The notes below the pieces were generated by a model that saw only the letters and a program-made list of their open reading frames with translations, was not told where the DNA came from and made no database searches. The translations under genes and the position numbers were made by a program. From positions 3,660,839 to 3,724,838 of the forward strand of contig NZ_KB890024.1 in the NCBI RefSeq assembly GCF_000372965.1: a stretch of 64,000 bases of DNA, written 5' to 3'. This document shows, one piece after another, positions 7,737 through 16,233 of the stretch (positions within the stretch are counted from its first letter, which is position 1; every line of letters begins with the position of its first letter). The DNA is from Hoeflea sp. 108. Its GTDB lineage: Bacteria > Pseudomonadota > Alphaproteobacteria > Rhizobiales > Rhizobiaceae.

Positions 7737-8822
7737 TCAGTTGACCGCGTGGCGATCGGGGATGACCGTCGTGCTCTCGGCCTTCCAGCCGACCCAGATG
7801 TCCTCGCCGGAGATCTGCGCGACGTCGGACGGATGCACGAGCGTGTTGAGCACAGCGCCGTCGCCGACCTCGATCGACAGCGAAGTGTGGTTGCCCTTGA
7901 ACACGCGTTGACGGATCTTGCCCTTGATGCGGTTGACGCTGGTCGGCTCCGCCGTCGAGCAGTGGATCGCCTCGGGGCGGAGCACCACATAAAGATGGTC
8001 GCCAGCCTTGGGCGTGAGCCCGCCCTGCTCGGCCTTGATGGTGATGCCGTTCCAGTTCAGCGCCGCGACATCGCCCTCGGTGCCCAGCACCGTGCTGCGC
8101 AACAGATTGGTCTCGCCGATGAAGTTGGCGACGAAGACGCTGCCCGGCTTGCCGTAGAGCGTGTTCGGGTCGCCCATCTGCTCGATCTTGCCCTTGTTCA
8201 TCACCACGATGGTGTCGGACATGGTCAGCGCCTCTTCCTGGTCGTGGGTCACGAACATGAAGGTCTTGCCGGTCTTCTCCTGGATCGACTTGAGCTCGAT
8301 CTGCATCTGCTGGCGCAGCTTGGCGTCGAGCGCCGACAGCGGCTCGTCGAGCAGCAGCACCTCGGGATCCGGCGCCAGCGCCCGCATCAGCGCCACGCGC
8401 TGGCGCTGGCCGCCCGAAAGCTCCGACGGCAGGCGCTTGGCGAAATCCTGCAGTTGCACCAGTTCGAGCAGCTCCGACACCCGGCGATGGATGTGCTGGT
8501 TGTCGTGCCCTTGCAGCTCCAGGCCGAAGGCGATGTTCTTGGCGATGCTCATATGCGGAAACAGCGCATAGTCCTGGAACACGATGTTGACGTTGCGCTT
8601 GTTGGGCGGCAGCCGGGTCACGTCCTTGCCGCCGAGCAGGATGCGGCCCGCATTCGGCGTCTCGAAGCCGCCGAGCATGCGCAGCGAGGTCGACTTGCCG
8701 CAGCCGGACGGGCCCAGAAGCGTGACGAACTTGCCGCGCTCGATGCTCAGGTTCAGGTTTTCGACGGCAACGTGCTTGCCGTAGCTCTTGGTGACGTTGT
8801 CGAACTTGACGACGGGTTCCAT
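7737..8822 (-). CDS. ABC transporter ATP-binding protein (PotA-like)
   Basis: A 361-residue importer ATPase. Walker A GPSGCGKST (about residues 37-45), Q-loop VFQDYALFP, signature LSGGQRQR, Walker B VLLLDEP and switch VTHDQEE are all present. A C-terminal TOBE domain follows from about residue 280. It resembles PotA/FbpC-type ATPases of polyamine, iron and opine importers. The ATG overlaps the stop of the permease gene (TGATG). With the two permeases and the Tat-exported binding protein it makes a complete importer, probably for a cationic amine or opine-like molecule. Confidence 0.9.
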   Translation of the reverse strand: MEPVVKFDNVTKSYGKHVAVENLNLSIERGKFVTLLGPSGCGKSTSLRMLGGFETPNAGRILLGGKDVTRLPPNKRNVNIVFQDYALFPHMSIAKNIAFGLELQGHDNQHIHRRVSELLELVQLQDFAKRLPSELSGGQRQRVALMRALAPDPEVLLLDEPLSALDAKLRQQMQIELKSIQEKTGKTFMFVTHDQEEALTMSDTIVVMNKGKIEQMGDPNTLYGKPGSVFVANFIGETNLLRSTVLGTEGDVAALNWNGITIKAEQGGLTPKAGDHLYVVLRPEAIHCSTAEPTSVNRIKGKIRQRVFKGNHTSLSIEVGDGAVLNTLVHPSDVAQISGEDIWVGWKAESTTVIPDRHAVN

Positions 8823-9616
8823 CAGCGGGTCCTCGCGCGGCGGGTCATGTATTCGGCGTAGAGCCCGACGGCGGCGGTAACCACCAGCACGAGCGTCGCC
8901 ATGGCGTTGATTTCGGGAGACATGCCGCCCTGCACCTTGGCAAAGATCAGCATCGGCAGGGTCGGACGATAACCGCCCAGGAAGAAGGTGCGGACGAAGT
9001 CATCGATCGACAAAAGCACGCAGAAGATCATGCCGCCGAACAGCGCCGGCCACAGATAGGGCAGCGTCACGCGGAAGAAGGCGACGACGCTGTCGGCACC
9101 GAGGTCACGGGCGGCGTCGACCAGATTGCCTGGCATCGTGCGCAGGCGGGTGAGCGCCATCACCACGACGAAGGGCACGGCGTGCACCGTGTGCCCCAGG
9201 ATGATCGCCATCGTTCCCGTCGGCATGTCGACGGTCGAAATGAAGATGCGCAGCGAAATCGCCGAGATCATGCCCGGCACGACCGCCGGCAGGCAGGCGA
9301 TGGCAAAGATGACGACCTGGCCGCGAATGCCCTCGGCCACGATCAGCATGGCGATCCAGGTTCCAAGGATCGTTGCAGCAAGCGTGGTCGCCGCCGCGAT
9401 CATGATCGAATAGAGGCAGGCGTCCAGGAACTGCTTGTCCTGCATCACCTGGACGTACCAGTCGAACGTCCACTCCCCGATCGGGAAGGCGATGTAGTTT
9501 GCGCCCTTGAAGCTCATCGCCATCATCAGCGTAAGCGGCAGGAGCAGATAGAGGATGAAGGCCCAGTAGGCCGCGGTCAGCGACGCGCGCGGGGCATCGG
9601 CAAACATGTTGCGCAT
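8822..9616 (-). CDS. ABC transporter permease (PotC-like)
   Basis: A 264-residue inner-membrane permease of the binding-protein-dependent family with about six membrane segments. The EAA-loop equivalent reads LVDAARDLGADSVVAFFRVTLPYLWPAL and would contact the ATPase. Start at ATG 9616, which overlaps the upstream permease stop by one base (TGATG), with AGGAG just upstream. An open frame extends to 9721 but that part lies inside the upstream gene. Confidence 0.9.
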   Translation of the reverse strand: MRNMFADAPRASLTAAYWAFILYLLLPLTLMMAMSFKGANYIAFPIGEWTFDWYVQVMQDKQFLDACLYSIMIAAATTLAATILGTWIAMLIVAEGIRGQVVIFAIACLPAVVPGMISAISLRIFISTVDMPTGTMAIILGHTVHAVPFVVVMALTRLRTMPGNLVDAARDLGADSVVAFFRVTLPYLWPALFGGMIFCVLLSIDDFVRTFFLGGYRPTLPMLIFAKVQGGMSPEINAMATLVLVVTAAVGLYAEYMTRRARTR

Positions 9617-10602
9617 CAGATTGCACTCCTTTTGCGTCCACCGACCAGGCGCATGAAGATGCCGGCCGCGATCAGCGCGGTGACCAGCATGATCAGCGCA
9701 AAGGCAGCACCCACCGGCCACTTGTCGCTGGCGCCGTGGAAGAAGCCGCTGATCGTTTCGGGGAACAGCACCGTGTTCGGGCCACCGAGCATCATCGGGG
9801 TGGCAAAGACGCCGATGCAGGTGAGAAAGACCAGGCAGCAGCCCGACACGATGCCGTCCTTCGACAACGGCAGGATGATCTTGCGGAAGCGCGTGAACGG
9901 CCCGGCGCCGAGGTCGGCGGCAGCGTCGAGATATTGTGTGGGGATCTTCTCGATCGCCGAATAAAGCGGCAACAGCATGTACAGGCAGATGAGATAGACC
10001 AGGCCGAAGCCGAGCGAGAACGAGGTGTAGAGCATCGGGATCGGCCGGTCGATCAGTCCGATCTCGCGCAGCAGCACGTTGACCGCACCGCGGTTGGCCA
10101 GAAGCATGATGACCGAGAAGGTACGGATCAGCTCACCTGCCCAGAACGGCACCAGCAGCAGCAGCAGCGCCTTGGAGCGGCCCTCGGGCCGCACGACCTT
10201 GGCGACATAATAGGCAACCGGATAGACCACGATCAGCGTCGAAGCCGTTGCGAGGGTCGCGAATATGAAGCTCTTGATCAGCGGCGAGAAGTACAGCGCC
10301 TCGCTGAAGAACAGCCGGTAGTTGGCGAGCGTGAAGTGACTTTCGACGCCCGGCTGCACCGGATAGTGCGACAGCAGGCTGATCTTCAGCATCTGATAGA
10401 TCGGCCCGATATGGAGCGCGATCAGCCAGACCAGCGGCACGCCGGCGAGCAGGATCAGCCGCCCCCAGCGCGACTCGACCGCCGCCCCCAGCGTGTGGCG
10501 GTAGAGGCTCGAATTGACGATTTTGGCTATACGGGTTGAATACCGTGGCACCGCCGCATCCCGCGGCGCGCCGTATCCGGCAGTCGTGTTGCTAGTCACC
10601 AT
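9616..10602 (-). CDS. ABC transporter permease (PotB-like)
   Basis: A 328-residue permease with an N-terminal cytoplasmic extension of about 50 residues and six membrane segments (first near residues 50-70). The EAA-type loop is YLDAAADLGAGPFTRFRKIILPLSKDGI. Pairs with the PotC-like protein encoded just downstream. It follows the binding-protein gene after a 156-bp gap holding two hairpins, a common way to keep binding protein in excess over membrane components. Confidence 0.9.
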   Translation of the reverse strand: MVTSNTTAGYGAPRDAAVPRYSTRIAKIVNSSLYRHTLGAAVESRWGRLILLAGVPLVWLIALHIGPIYQMLKISLLSHYPVQPGVESHFTLANYRLFFSEALYFSPLIKSFIFATLATASTLIVVYPVAYYVAKVVRPEGRSKALLLLLVPFWAGELIRTFSVIMLLANRGAVNVLLREIGLIDRPIPMLYTSFSLGFGLVYLICLYMLLPLYSAIEKIPTQYLDAAADLGAGPFTRFRKIILPLSKDGIVSGCCLVFLTCIGVFATPMMLGGPNTVLFPETISGFFHGASDKWPVGAAFALIMLVTALIAAGIFMRLVGGRKRSAI

Positions 10603-10628
10603 CTGACCATCTCGTTGGGCGCAAGCCG

Positions 10629-10734
10629 ACCGGCGACGGCCGGTAGGGCCGGTCGCCGGTCATTGCGCGTTGCAGAGTTCGGACAAGCGCGGCCCCGCCG
10701 CCTGTCCCGGAACGTCGCAGCGCCCCGGGACAGG
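10629..10734. terminator. two hairpins downstream of the binding-protein gene
   Basis: A stem of ACCGGCGACGGCC (10629-10641) with a near-complementary arm at 10647-10660, and a second perfect 10-bp stem CCTGTCCCGG (10701-10710)/CCGGGACAGG (10725-10734). They lie between the binding-protein stop and the first permease gene and probably stabilise or attenuate the transcript. Confidence 0.5.
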
Positions 10735-10758
10735 CTCCGGCATCGGGGCCAGGCAGCC

Positions 10759-11865
10759 TTAGGCCGCCTTCACCTCGGCGGTTGCGCGGTCGATCATCTC
10801 GTTCTTCATGTCGCGGTTGACCGACGAGAAGAAGATGATGCGTTCGATCTCTTCCTGCGGCAGGGTCGATGCGAGCTTCTCGCGATCGTTGAGCAGGTCG
10901 CCGACGCCGTTGATGGTCGAGCTGTAGCCCGACTGGCGCGTCATCGCAGCACCCACTTCCGGGGTCTCCAGAACGGCGTTCAGAAGCTTGTAGGCGTTCT
11001 CGGCATTCGGCGCGTTGTTGACGATGTTGAGCGTGTAGCAGAAGCCGAACGTGCCTTCCTTCGGCACCGACAGCTGGATCGGATGGCCGTCCATGATCAG
11101 CTTGGCGGCCGGGCCCGACCACGAGTGCGCCAGGTAGATGTCTTCGTTGATGAACATCTGCTGCACTTCCGAGCCGGCCTCGTAGTATTTGCGGACCATG
11201 TCCTTCTGCTTGATCAGGAAGTCGCGCGCCTCGTTGGTCGCCTTCTGCGCAACGTCGGCCTTGTCGACATAGCTGACGAAGTCGCCGTCATGGCCGAGAT
11301 ACTGCATGACGATGGTCATGAAGTCGCTGACGATGTACGAGGTCTGGCCCTTGTACTGCGGGTCGAACATGACGTCCCAGCTCGGCGCGTCCTTCACATA
11401 GTCGACGTTGCGGGCAAGACCCTCATAACCGGCCAGGATCGGCAGGCCCCAGAGGTTGCCGTCGACGCGCGCCCAGGGAGCGTCCTGGTAGGCCGTGTTG
11501 AGGTTCTTCCAGTTGGCGATCTTGCCGGTGTCGAGCGGCTGCAGCAGCTTGGCGCTGATGAACTGCGAATAGCGATGGCCGGCGACGGTGACGATGTCGG
11601 TCGAGGGATTGGCGCCTTCGGCGGTCAGCAGGTTGTACTGCTTGCCCTGGTCGTCGGTGAGGCGGATGCGGACCTCGATGCCGGTGTCCTTCTGGAACTT
11701 GTCGAGGAATTCCTTCGGCAGGAACTTGTCGTAGGTGGTGATGTTCAGCACGCCATTCTGGGCCCAGGCCGGGATCGGGCGGATGATATGCGGCATCGCA
11801 AGAGCGGCAGCGCCGCCGCCAAGCAACTTGAGCGCTGTACGGCGGCTGGTGATAATCTTGTTCAT
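10759..11865 (-). CDS. Tat-exported ABC substrate-binding protein (PotD-like)
   Basis: A 368-residue periplasmic binding protein of the spermidine/putrescine (PotD/PotF) class. A twin-arginine signal TSRRTALKLLGGGAAALAMP is at residues 6-25, cleaved near PAWA-Q. The mature domain starts LNITTYDKFLPKEFLDKFQKDTGIEV, as in family-1 polyamine/iron binding proteins. Start at ATG 11865 (MNKIITSRR) has GGGGA upstream; ATG 11877 is a less likely alternative. It is first in the nine-gene array. The coupled opine-dehydrogenase-like gene suggests an opine or other N-substituted amino acid rather than plain polyamine (inference). Confidence 0.88.
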   Translation of the reverse strand: MNKIITSRRTALKLLGGGAAALAMPHIIRPIPAWAQNGVLNITTYDKFLPKEFLDKFQKDTGIEVRIRLTDDQGKQYNLLTAEGANPSTDIVTVAGHRYSQFISAKLLQPLDTGKIANWKNLNTAYQDAPWARVDGNLWGLPILAGYEGLARNVDYVKDAPSWDVMFDPQYKGQTSYIVSDFMTIVMQYLGHDGDFVSYVDKADVAQKATNEARDFLIKQKDMVRKYYEAGSEVQQMFINEDIYLAHSWSGPAAKLIMDGHPIQLSVPKEGTFGFCYTLNIVNNAPNAENAYKLLNAVLETPEVGAAMTRQSGYSSTINGVGDLLNDREKLASTLPQEEIERIIFFSSVNRDMKNEMIDRATAEVKAA

Positions 11866-12251
11866 TATGTTCCCCATTCGAAAGCTGTATTTCATTGCGC
11901 GCGGCCGAGACCGCACAATAAGAGGCCGCCACGCAAAGCCGATGGGCAATGCGACCGACAAGCCGGCGAAGCTGTATGTTCAGCGATGATCTACGGAGCG
12001 TTTTGGAGCCGGTGTTTATTCCTCCACTCAACCGGCTCTGAATTCCGACATGCCGTCCGCAAATTCCGCTAAACTGGAATTTTTCTGTAAACCGGACGCT
12101 TGTCAAGCATTGTTAGAAAAAATCTGTTTGCCCACCAACATTTCATGGCAGGCAACCGCATAGTAGCTGTGGATGAAATACACATGCGTACGGCGCAGCG
12201 GGGCCAAGGTCGACGACAAATAGCTGGCATTCAGATGCCGGAATTCAAAAA
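11866..12251. other. 386-bp intergenic region upstream of the transporter array
   Basis: No convincing gene. The acyltransferase gene ends on one side and the binding-protein gene starts on the other, both on the minus strand, so this holds the promoter of the array. Part of it is clearly AT-richer than the neighbours. A 7-bp dyad is noted separately at 12061-12082. A short plus-strand frame at 12100-12297 runs into the acyltransferase gene and shows no coding features. Confidence 0.6.
12061..12082. promoter_or_regulatory. dyad AAATTCC-N8-GGAATTT, candidate operator
   Basis: A perfect 7-bp inverted repeat (12061-12067 and 12076-12082) with spacer GCTAAACT, about 195 bp upstream of the binding-protein start. 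It is a candidate site for the XRE-cupin regulator encoded in the same array. A partly similar arrangement (TTCC, then CGCTAAA, then GGAA) occurs at 32538-32571 beside another XRE-cupin gene. Confidence 0.35.
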
Positions 12252-14198
12252 TCACCCGTTGCCGCGCCGGCCCGAGTGCCCCGTTATGATGTCATAGAAA
12301 TTCATTTTCTCGCCGAGGAAACGAGAGCCTTCGTATGACAGGTGCCCACGGTCGCGATAGATCAGCACGTCGCCGTCCTCGACCTTGCAGGCAATGTCGT
12401 CGCACAGAAAATCGCCGATATCGACGACCCGATAGTCTCGTTTCAGATAGTCAAGGAATTCGTTCACCTGCCTGCCGAAGCGCCTCACCTCGGCGCGATC
12501 GAGCAGGCAGTTCTCGGCACCGCTCCCCAGCCATCTGGACCGCGCCAGGCAGGCACCTATTTCGCTGCCGTCGCGGGGCGGCGGCGCAAAGATCACCGGG
12601 GTTATGCCGTGGCTCACGAACCATTCGAGCGTCGCCCTCATTCGCTCTCGTATGAATTCTGGACTGGCCTGCACGACCTTGCCTCCGTAGAGGACGGAAG
12701 GCACGCCATCCAGATATTGGCCGAATGGCGAAGAAAGCACGGCATAGCGTATCGACGGTGTGCTCTCGACGTAGCGTTTCACGCCATCGATGAACGCCTG
12801 GCAGTCAGCGGGCCAGCTTGCCGGATATTTGGGCGGCATGATCGGCGCGATGTCGATGAAGGGACCACAGTCGCTCTTGGTGAACTGCACCAGGGCTACA
12901 TCGGGCTTGGACTGCACGATGCCTGCCACGAGATGCATGGCAAAAGAGTCGCCCCACACGATGACCTCCGGCTTGTCGCTCGTCATGCAAGCCTGTGGCA
13001 AAGGCAGTTTGCCTTCACAGCCATCGCTCAATCCGAAATTGATGCGCATGCGCTCGTTGACAGCGCTGGCAAACGCCTTGTTTGGATGACGAAGTGGCAG
13101 GCCGTTCGTCTGGTCGGCGATCACGCCAAAGATGATCAACCCGCCTCCTATCACCCCGATCGTTGCAAACAATTGCCTGCCGCTGACGAGACGACGGTTG
13201 CGGAAGGGGCGCTCGACGAACCGCCAGGACAAATATGACAGGAGCAATGTCAGCGCGATCAGCAGCAGGTAGATTGACATTGTCACCTCGCCAAACATGC
13301 GAATGCGGGCGAAGGCGAACAGCGGCTGGTGCCAAAGATAGACGCTGTAGCTGATGAGACCGACCGCAACGAGCGGCCGCCATGACAATATGCTGGCGGC
13401 GAGCGTGCCCGATCTTGCAAAGACAAGGACCAGTGCTGTTCCAGCAACGGGCGGCAGCGCCCACCAGCCAGGGAACGGCCTGTTGCCATCGAGCAGCAAG
13501 ATCGAAGCGACCACGAGGACCAGCCCGGCAAGGGAGAGCGCCTGCGCACCCAAACCCTGAAGCCATTGGCGATTGGAACCTGCCAGAGCAAGCAAGGAGC
13601 CGACGCCAAGCTCCCAGAACCGGGTCGGCAACAGATAGAAATTGGCAGTCGGAGCACGGCTTGCCAGCATGTGGGTCAGCGCGAAACTTGCAACGACAAT
13701 GGCGCCAACAGTCCAAATCAGGCTGCTGCGTCCGCGCCAGGCCATCAGCAGAAGCGGAACAAGCAGGTAGAATTGCTCTTCGACTGCAAGCGACCAGGTG
13801 TGCAGAAGCGGCTTCAGCTCAGCATCGGCACCAAAGTAGTTCGCCTCCCTCCAGAACAGGAAGTTGGACACTGACAGATTGGTCGCAAACAGGCTCTGGC
13901 CGTAGTCATTGAACTCGCGCGGCGCCATCCACACCCAGGCAAATGGTATCGTCGCCATGCAGACAAGCAGCAGCGCTGGCGAAATCCTGCGGAACCGCCG
14001 CTCGTAGAAACCAAGAAGAGAGAAGGAACCGGACTTGATGTCCTCGACGATCAAGGACGTGATCAGATATCCGCTGATGACGAAGAAGACGTCGACCCCG
14101 ATGAAGCCGCCCGAAAAACTTGTGAAACCGGCATGGAAAAACAGCACGGGCAGCACGGCGACAGCACGAAGGCCGTCAACCTCGGGACGATATTGCAT
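12252..14198 (-). CDS. acyltransferase 3 / SGNH-hydrolase fusion (OafA/OatA-like)
   Basis: A 648-residue integral membrane O-acyltransferase. The N-terminal acyltransferase-3 domain (about residues 1-345, ten or more membrane segments) starts YRPEVDGLRAVAVLPVLFFHAG with the key FFHAG His, then FFVISGYLI, YERRFRRISPALL and the HTWSLAVEEQFYL motif. The C-terminal periplasmic SGNH domain (about 375-640) shows GDSFAMHL and DRGHLSYEGS, the latter with the Asp and His of the catalytic triad. These proteins acetylate surface polysaccharides or lipopolysaccharide. ATG 14198 is chosen; GTG 14201 is adjacent. It stands alone, so its glycan target cannot be inferred. Confidence 0.9.
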   Translation of the reverse strand: MQYRPEVDGLRAVAVLPVLFFHAGFTSFSGGFIGVDVFFVISGYLITSLIVEDIKSGSFSLLGFYERRFRRISPALLLVCMATIPFAWVWMAPREFNDYGQSLFATNLSVSNFLFWREANYFGADAELKPLLHTWSLAVEEQFYLLVPLLLMAWRGRSSLIWTVGAIVVASFALTHMLASRAPTANFYLLPTRFWELGVGSLLALAGSNRQWLQGLGAQALSLAGLVLVVASILLLDGNRPFPGWWALPPVAGTALVLVFARSGTLAASILSWRPLVAVGLISYSVYLWHQPLFAFARIRMFGEVTMSIYLLLIALTLLLSYLSWRFVERPFRNRRLVSGRQLFATIGVIGGGLIIFGVIADQTNGLPLRHPNKAFASAVNERMRINFGLSDGCEGKLPLPQACMTSDKPEVIVWGDSFAMHLVAGIVQSKPDVALVQFTKSDCGPFIDIAPIMPPKYPASWPADCQAFIDGVKRYVESTPSIRYAVLSSPFGQYLDGVPSVLYGGKVVQASPEFIRERMRATLEWFVSHGITPVIFAPPPRDGSEIGACLARSRWLGSGAENCLLDRAEVRRFGRQVNEFLDYLKRDYRVVDIGDFLCDDIACKVEDGDVLIYRDRGHLSYEGSRFLGEKMNFYDIITGHSGRRGNG

Positions 14199-14288
14199 CA
14201 CAGATTTCTCTGCCTGGCAGTCGACCCCGTGTTGATAGCGCGCCCCAGGCTTGGCAGCAACGACAGTCAGCTGCCGGAGCCAAACCGA

Positions 14289-15071
14289 TCACGCCTCGGT
14301 CGAGACGCTCAGCTCGACCCGGTCGGCGACGAAGCGGGTTTCGGCGTACTGGATCGGCACGCCCTCGGCATCGACATTGACGGCGACTGCGACGAGCACG
14401 ATGGCGCCGGCAGATAGCTTGAGGTCGGCGAGGTCGGCGGCGTCGGCATGGCGGGCCGAAACAAGCGTCGACTTGCGGAAATAGTCCTCGATGCCATAGC
14501 GCTGGAAGCTGAGCGTGATCGAGCCGGTTTCGGCATAGGTTTCGGCATAGCCGGTAAACCGCGCCGCGTCGAACCAGCTGGTGGCGCGCGACACCGGGCG
14601 TTCGTCGGCCTCGCTCAGCGTCTCCAGCCGGACCACAGGCGCGCCCTCGGCGAGGCTTAGTCCCTCGGCCACACGCCGCGCCGCCGGCTCCACGGCATGG
14701 GCGAGAAGATTGCTGCGCCGGTCGCGCGTCTGGCCGCGCAGACCGGTGGAGAAGCGGGTGCGCGCCGAGATCGGATAGGACAGCTTCTGGCGGCTTTCGA
14801 CGAAGGTGCCCCTGCCCTGCTCGGCCCTGAGCACACCTTCCTGCACCAGTGCCGCAATGGCGCTGCGCAGCGTGTGCCTGTTCACGCCGAAGCGCTCGGA
14901 CAGGACCATTTCAGGCGGCAGCTTGCCGTCGGCGCCCAAGGTGCCGGCCGATATCGCCTGTCTGATCTGGTCGGCGATCTGGCGCCACAGCGCCACCCCG
15001 CTCTTGCGCGTCACCGCCTGTTTTTGTCCCTGCCCGATCAAATCCGCCGTCCCTGCCTTGCCACCTGTCAT
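14289..15071 (-). CDS. phnF: phosphonate metabolism GntR-family regulator PhnF
   Basis: A 260-residue HutC-subfamily regulator. A winged-helix GntR domain covers about residues 22-92 (VALWRQIADQIRQAISAGTL, then LPPEMVLSERFGVNRHTLRSAIAAL and GRGTFV), and a UTRA effector domain about 110-255. It is divergent from phnG, the usual position of phnF, and is expected to repress the phn genes under phosphate-replete or substrate-free conditions. ATG 15071 is chosen since it begins a family-like N-terminus; the frame is open to 15143, which would overlap the promoter. Confidence 0.92.
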   Translation of the reverse strand: MTGGKAGTADLIGQGQKQAVTRKSGVALWRQIADQIRQAISAGTLGADGKLPPEMVLSERFGVNRHTLRSAIAALVQEGVLRAEQGRGTFVESRQKLSYPISARTRFSTGLRGQTRDRRSNLLAHAVEPAARRVAEGLSLAEGAPVVRLETLSEADERPVSRATSWFDAARFTGYAETYAETGSITLSFQRYGIEDYFRKSTLVSARHADAADLADLKLSAGAIVLVAVAVNVDAEGVPIQYAETRFVADRVELSVSTEA

Positions 15072-15082
15072 GTGCCCGTCAC
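15065..15082 (+). promoter_or_regulatory. candidate Pho box upstream of phnG
   Basis: CTGTCAT (15065-15071) is followed 11 bp later by CCGTCAC (15076-15082), matching the spacing and most bases of the PhoB box CTGTCAT-N4-CTGTCAT. It lies about 75 bp upstream of phnG and overlaps the phnF start codon, so PhoB binding could also affect phnF. The second half-site matches only 5 of 7. Confidence 0.4.
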
Positions 15083-15117
15083 GGAGCGTCGCTACAAGCC
15101 CATTGTATGTTGTTCGT

Positions 15118-15130
15118 TTGTATAGAACAA
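15118..15130. promoter_or_regulatory. dyad TTGT-ATAGA-ACAA, candidate PhnF operator
   Basis: A short perfect inverted repeat in the phnF-phnG intergenic region, similar in size and core (TATAGA) to HutC-type operators. It sits 27 bases before the phnG start codon, a position suited to repression. Confidence 0.4.
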
Positions 15131-15156
15131 TAGACAAATACACGAACGGAGCGGCG

Positions 15157-15627
15157 ATGAAGATGGACCGACGGCAAGAAAGAGAACTGGAGGCTCAGCG
15201 CAAGGCTGCCATGGCGGCGCTTTCGCTGGCGCCAGTGGACGAGTTGAAGCGGCTGTGCGCGGCAGCCGGCATTTCAGGCGAAGCCGAGATGCTGCGCGGG
15301 CCGGAGACGGGCCTGGTGTCGGTGCGCGGACGCATCGGCGGCGGCGGCGCGCCCTTCAATTTCGGCGAGGCAACCGTGACCCGCGCCACGGTGCGCCTGG
15401 CCACCGGCGAGATCGGCCATGCCTATGCGCTCGGCCGCGACAAGGAGAAGGCCAGGCTTTCGGCCATAACCGATGCGCTCTGGCAGAACCCGGCCCGCCG
15501 CGCCGAGGTCGAGGACAAGATTCTTGCCCCCCTGCGTGCAGCCCAGATCGAGGCCGATGCCACGCGGCGCGCCGAGACGGCGGCCACCAAGGTCGACTTC
15601 TTCACCATGGTTCGCGGAGAGGATTGA
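15157..15627 (+). CDS. phnG: C-P lyase complex subunit PhnG
   Basis: A 156-residue subunit of the C-P lyase core complex (PhnG2H2I2J2). With PhnH, PhnI and PhnL it makes alpha-D-ribose 1-methylphosphonate 5-triphosphate from ATP and phosphonate. The family motif region LVSVRGRIGGGGAPFNFGEATVTRATVRL, followed by GHAYALGRDKEKARLSAITDAL, is intact. Start ATG 15157 with GGAG 6 bases upstream. The stop overlaps the phnH start (TGATG), opening a tightly coupled phnGHIJKL operon. Confidence 0.95.
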   Translation: MKMDRRQERELEAQRKAAMAALSLAPVDELKRLCAAAGISGEAEMLRGPETGLVSVRGRIGGGGAPFNFGEATVTRATVRLATGEIGHAYALGRDKEKARLSAITDALWQNPARRAEVEDKILAPLRAAQIEADATRRAETAATKVDFFTMVRGED

Positions 15628-16232
15628 TGGAACAGATGGACGTTATCGACGGCGGTTTTACCGCTCCCGTTTTCGACGCGCAGACGGTTTTCCGCGCCGT
15701 CATGGACGCCATGGCGCGACCGGGCACGATCCAGCCGGTTGCGGCACGGGCCCAGCCGCCAGCGCCGCTGTCGGCGACTGCGGGCGCTGTGGCGCTCACC
15801 CTGTGCGACCACGACGCGCCGCTCTGGCTCGACACCGGCCTCCAGGCTTCGGCGGCCAGATCCTGGCTCGCCTTCCACAGCGGCGCGCCGCTGGCGGCAA
15901 CGGCAGCGGATGCGCATTTCGCCCTCGTCGCCAATCCGGCGACGCTGATCGCTTTCGAGAACTTTGCTCAGGGCACGCAGGAATATCCTGATCGGTCGAC
16001 GACGCTGATCCTGCAGGTCGAAAGCCTGACCGCAGGCGAGCCGCTCCAGCTCAAAGGCCCCGGCATCGAGACGACGGCCACGATCGCGCCGACGCCACTG
16101 CCGCGCCATTTCGTCGAGCAGTGGAAGCAGAACGGCGCCCGCTTCCCACGCGGCGTCGACGTCATCCTGGCGGCGCCCGATGCGGTCGCCTGCCTGCCCC
16201 GAACCACGAGCATCAAGACGATGGAGGCCTGA
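15627..16232 (+). CDS. phnH: C-P lyase complex subunit PhnH
   Basis: A 201-residue PhnH subunit, part of the C-P lyase core. Recognisable segments are GGFTAPVFDAQTVFRAVMDAMARPGTI, TLCDHDAPLWLD and FPRGVDVILAAPDAVACLPRTT. The ATG at 15627 overlaps the phnG stop by one base; upstream frame extension is inside phnG and not used. It is followed directly by phnI. Confidence 0.95.
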   Translation: MEQMDVIDGGFTAPVFDAQTVFRAVMDAMARPGTIQPVAARAQPPAPLSATAGAVALTLCDHDAPLWLDTGLQASAARSWLAFHSGAPLAATAADAHFALVANPATLIAFENFAQGTQEYPDRSTTLILQVESLTAGEPLQLKGPGIETTATIAPTPLPRHFVEQWKQNGARFPRGVDVILAAPDAVACLPRTTSIKTMEA

Positions 16233-16233
16233 T

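Noticed and set aside
5811..8861. A 1016-residue open frame on the plus strand
   Set aside because: It is antisense to the monooxygenase and ABC ATPase genes, is rich in Arg/Ala/Asp as expected of GC-rich shadow frames, and shows no domain.
12100..12297. A 65-residue frame upstream of the transporter array
   Set aside because: It runs antisense into the end of the acyltransferase gene and has no upstream ribosome-binding site.
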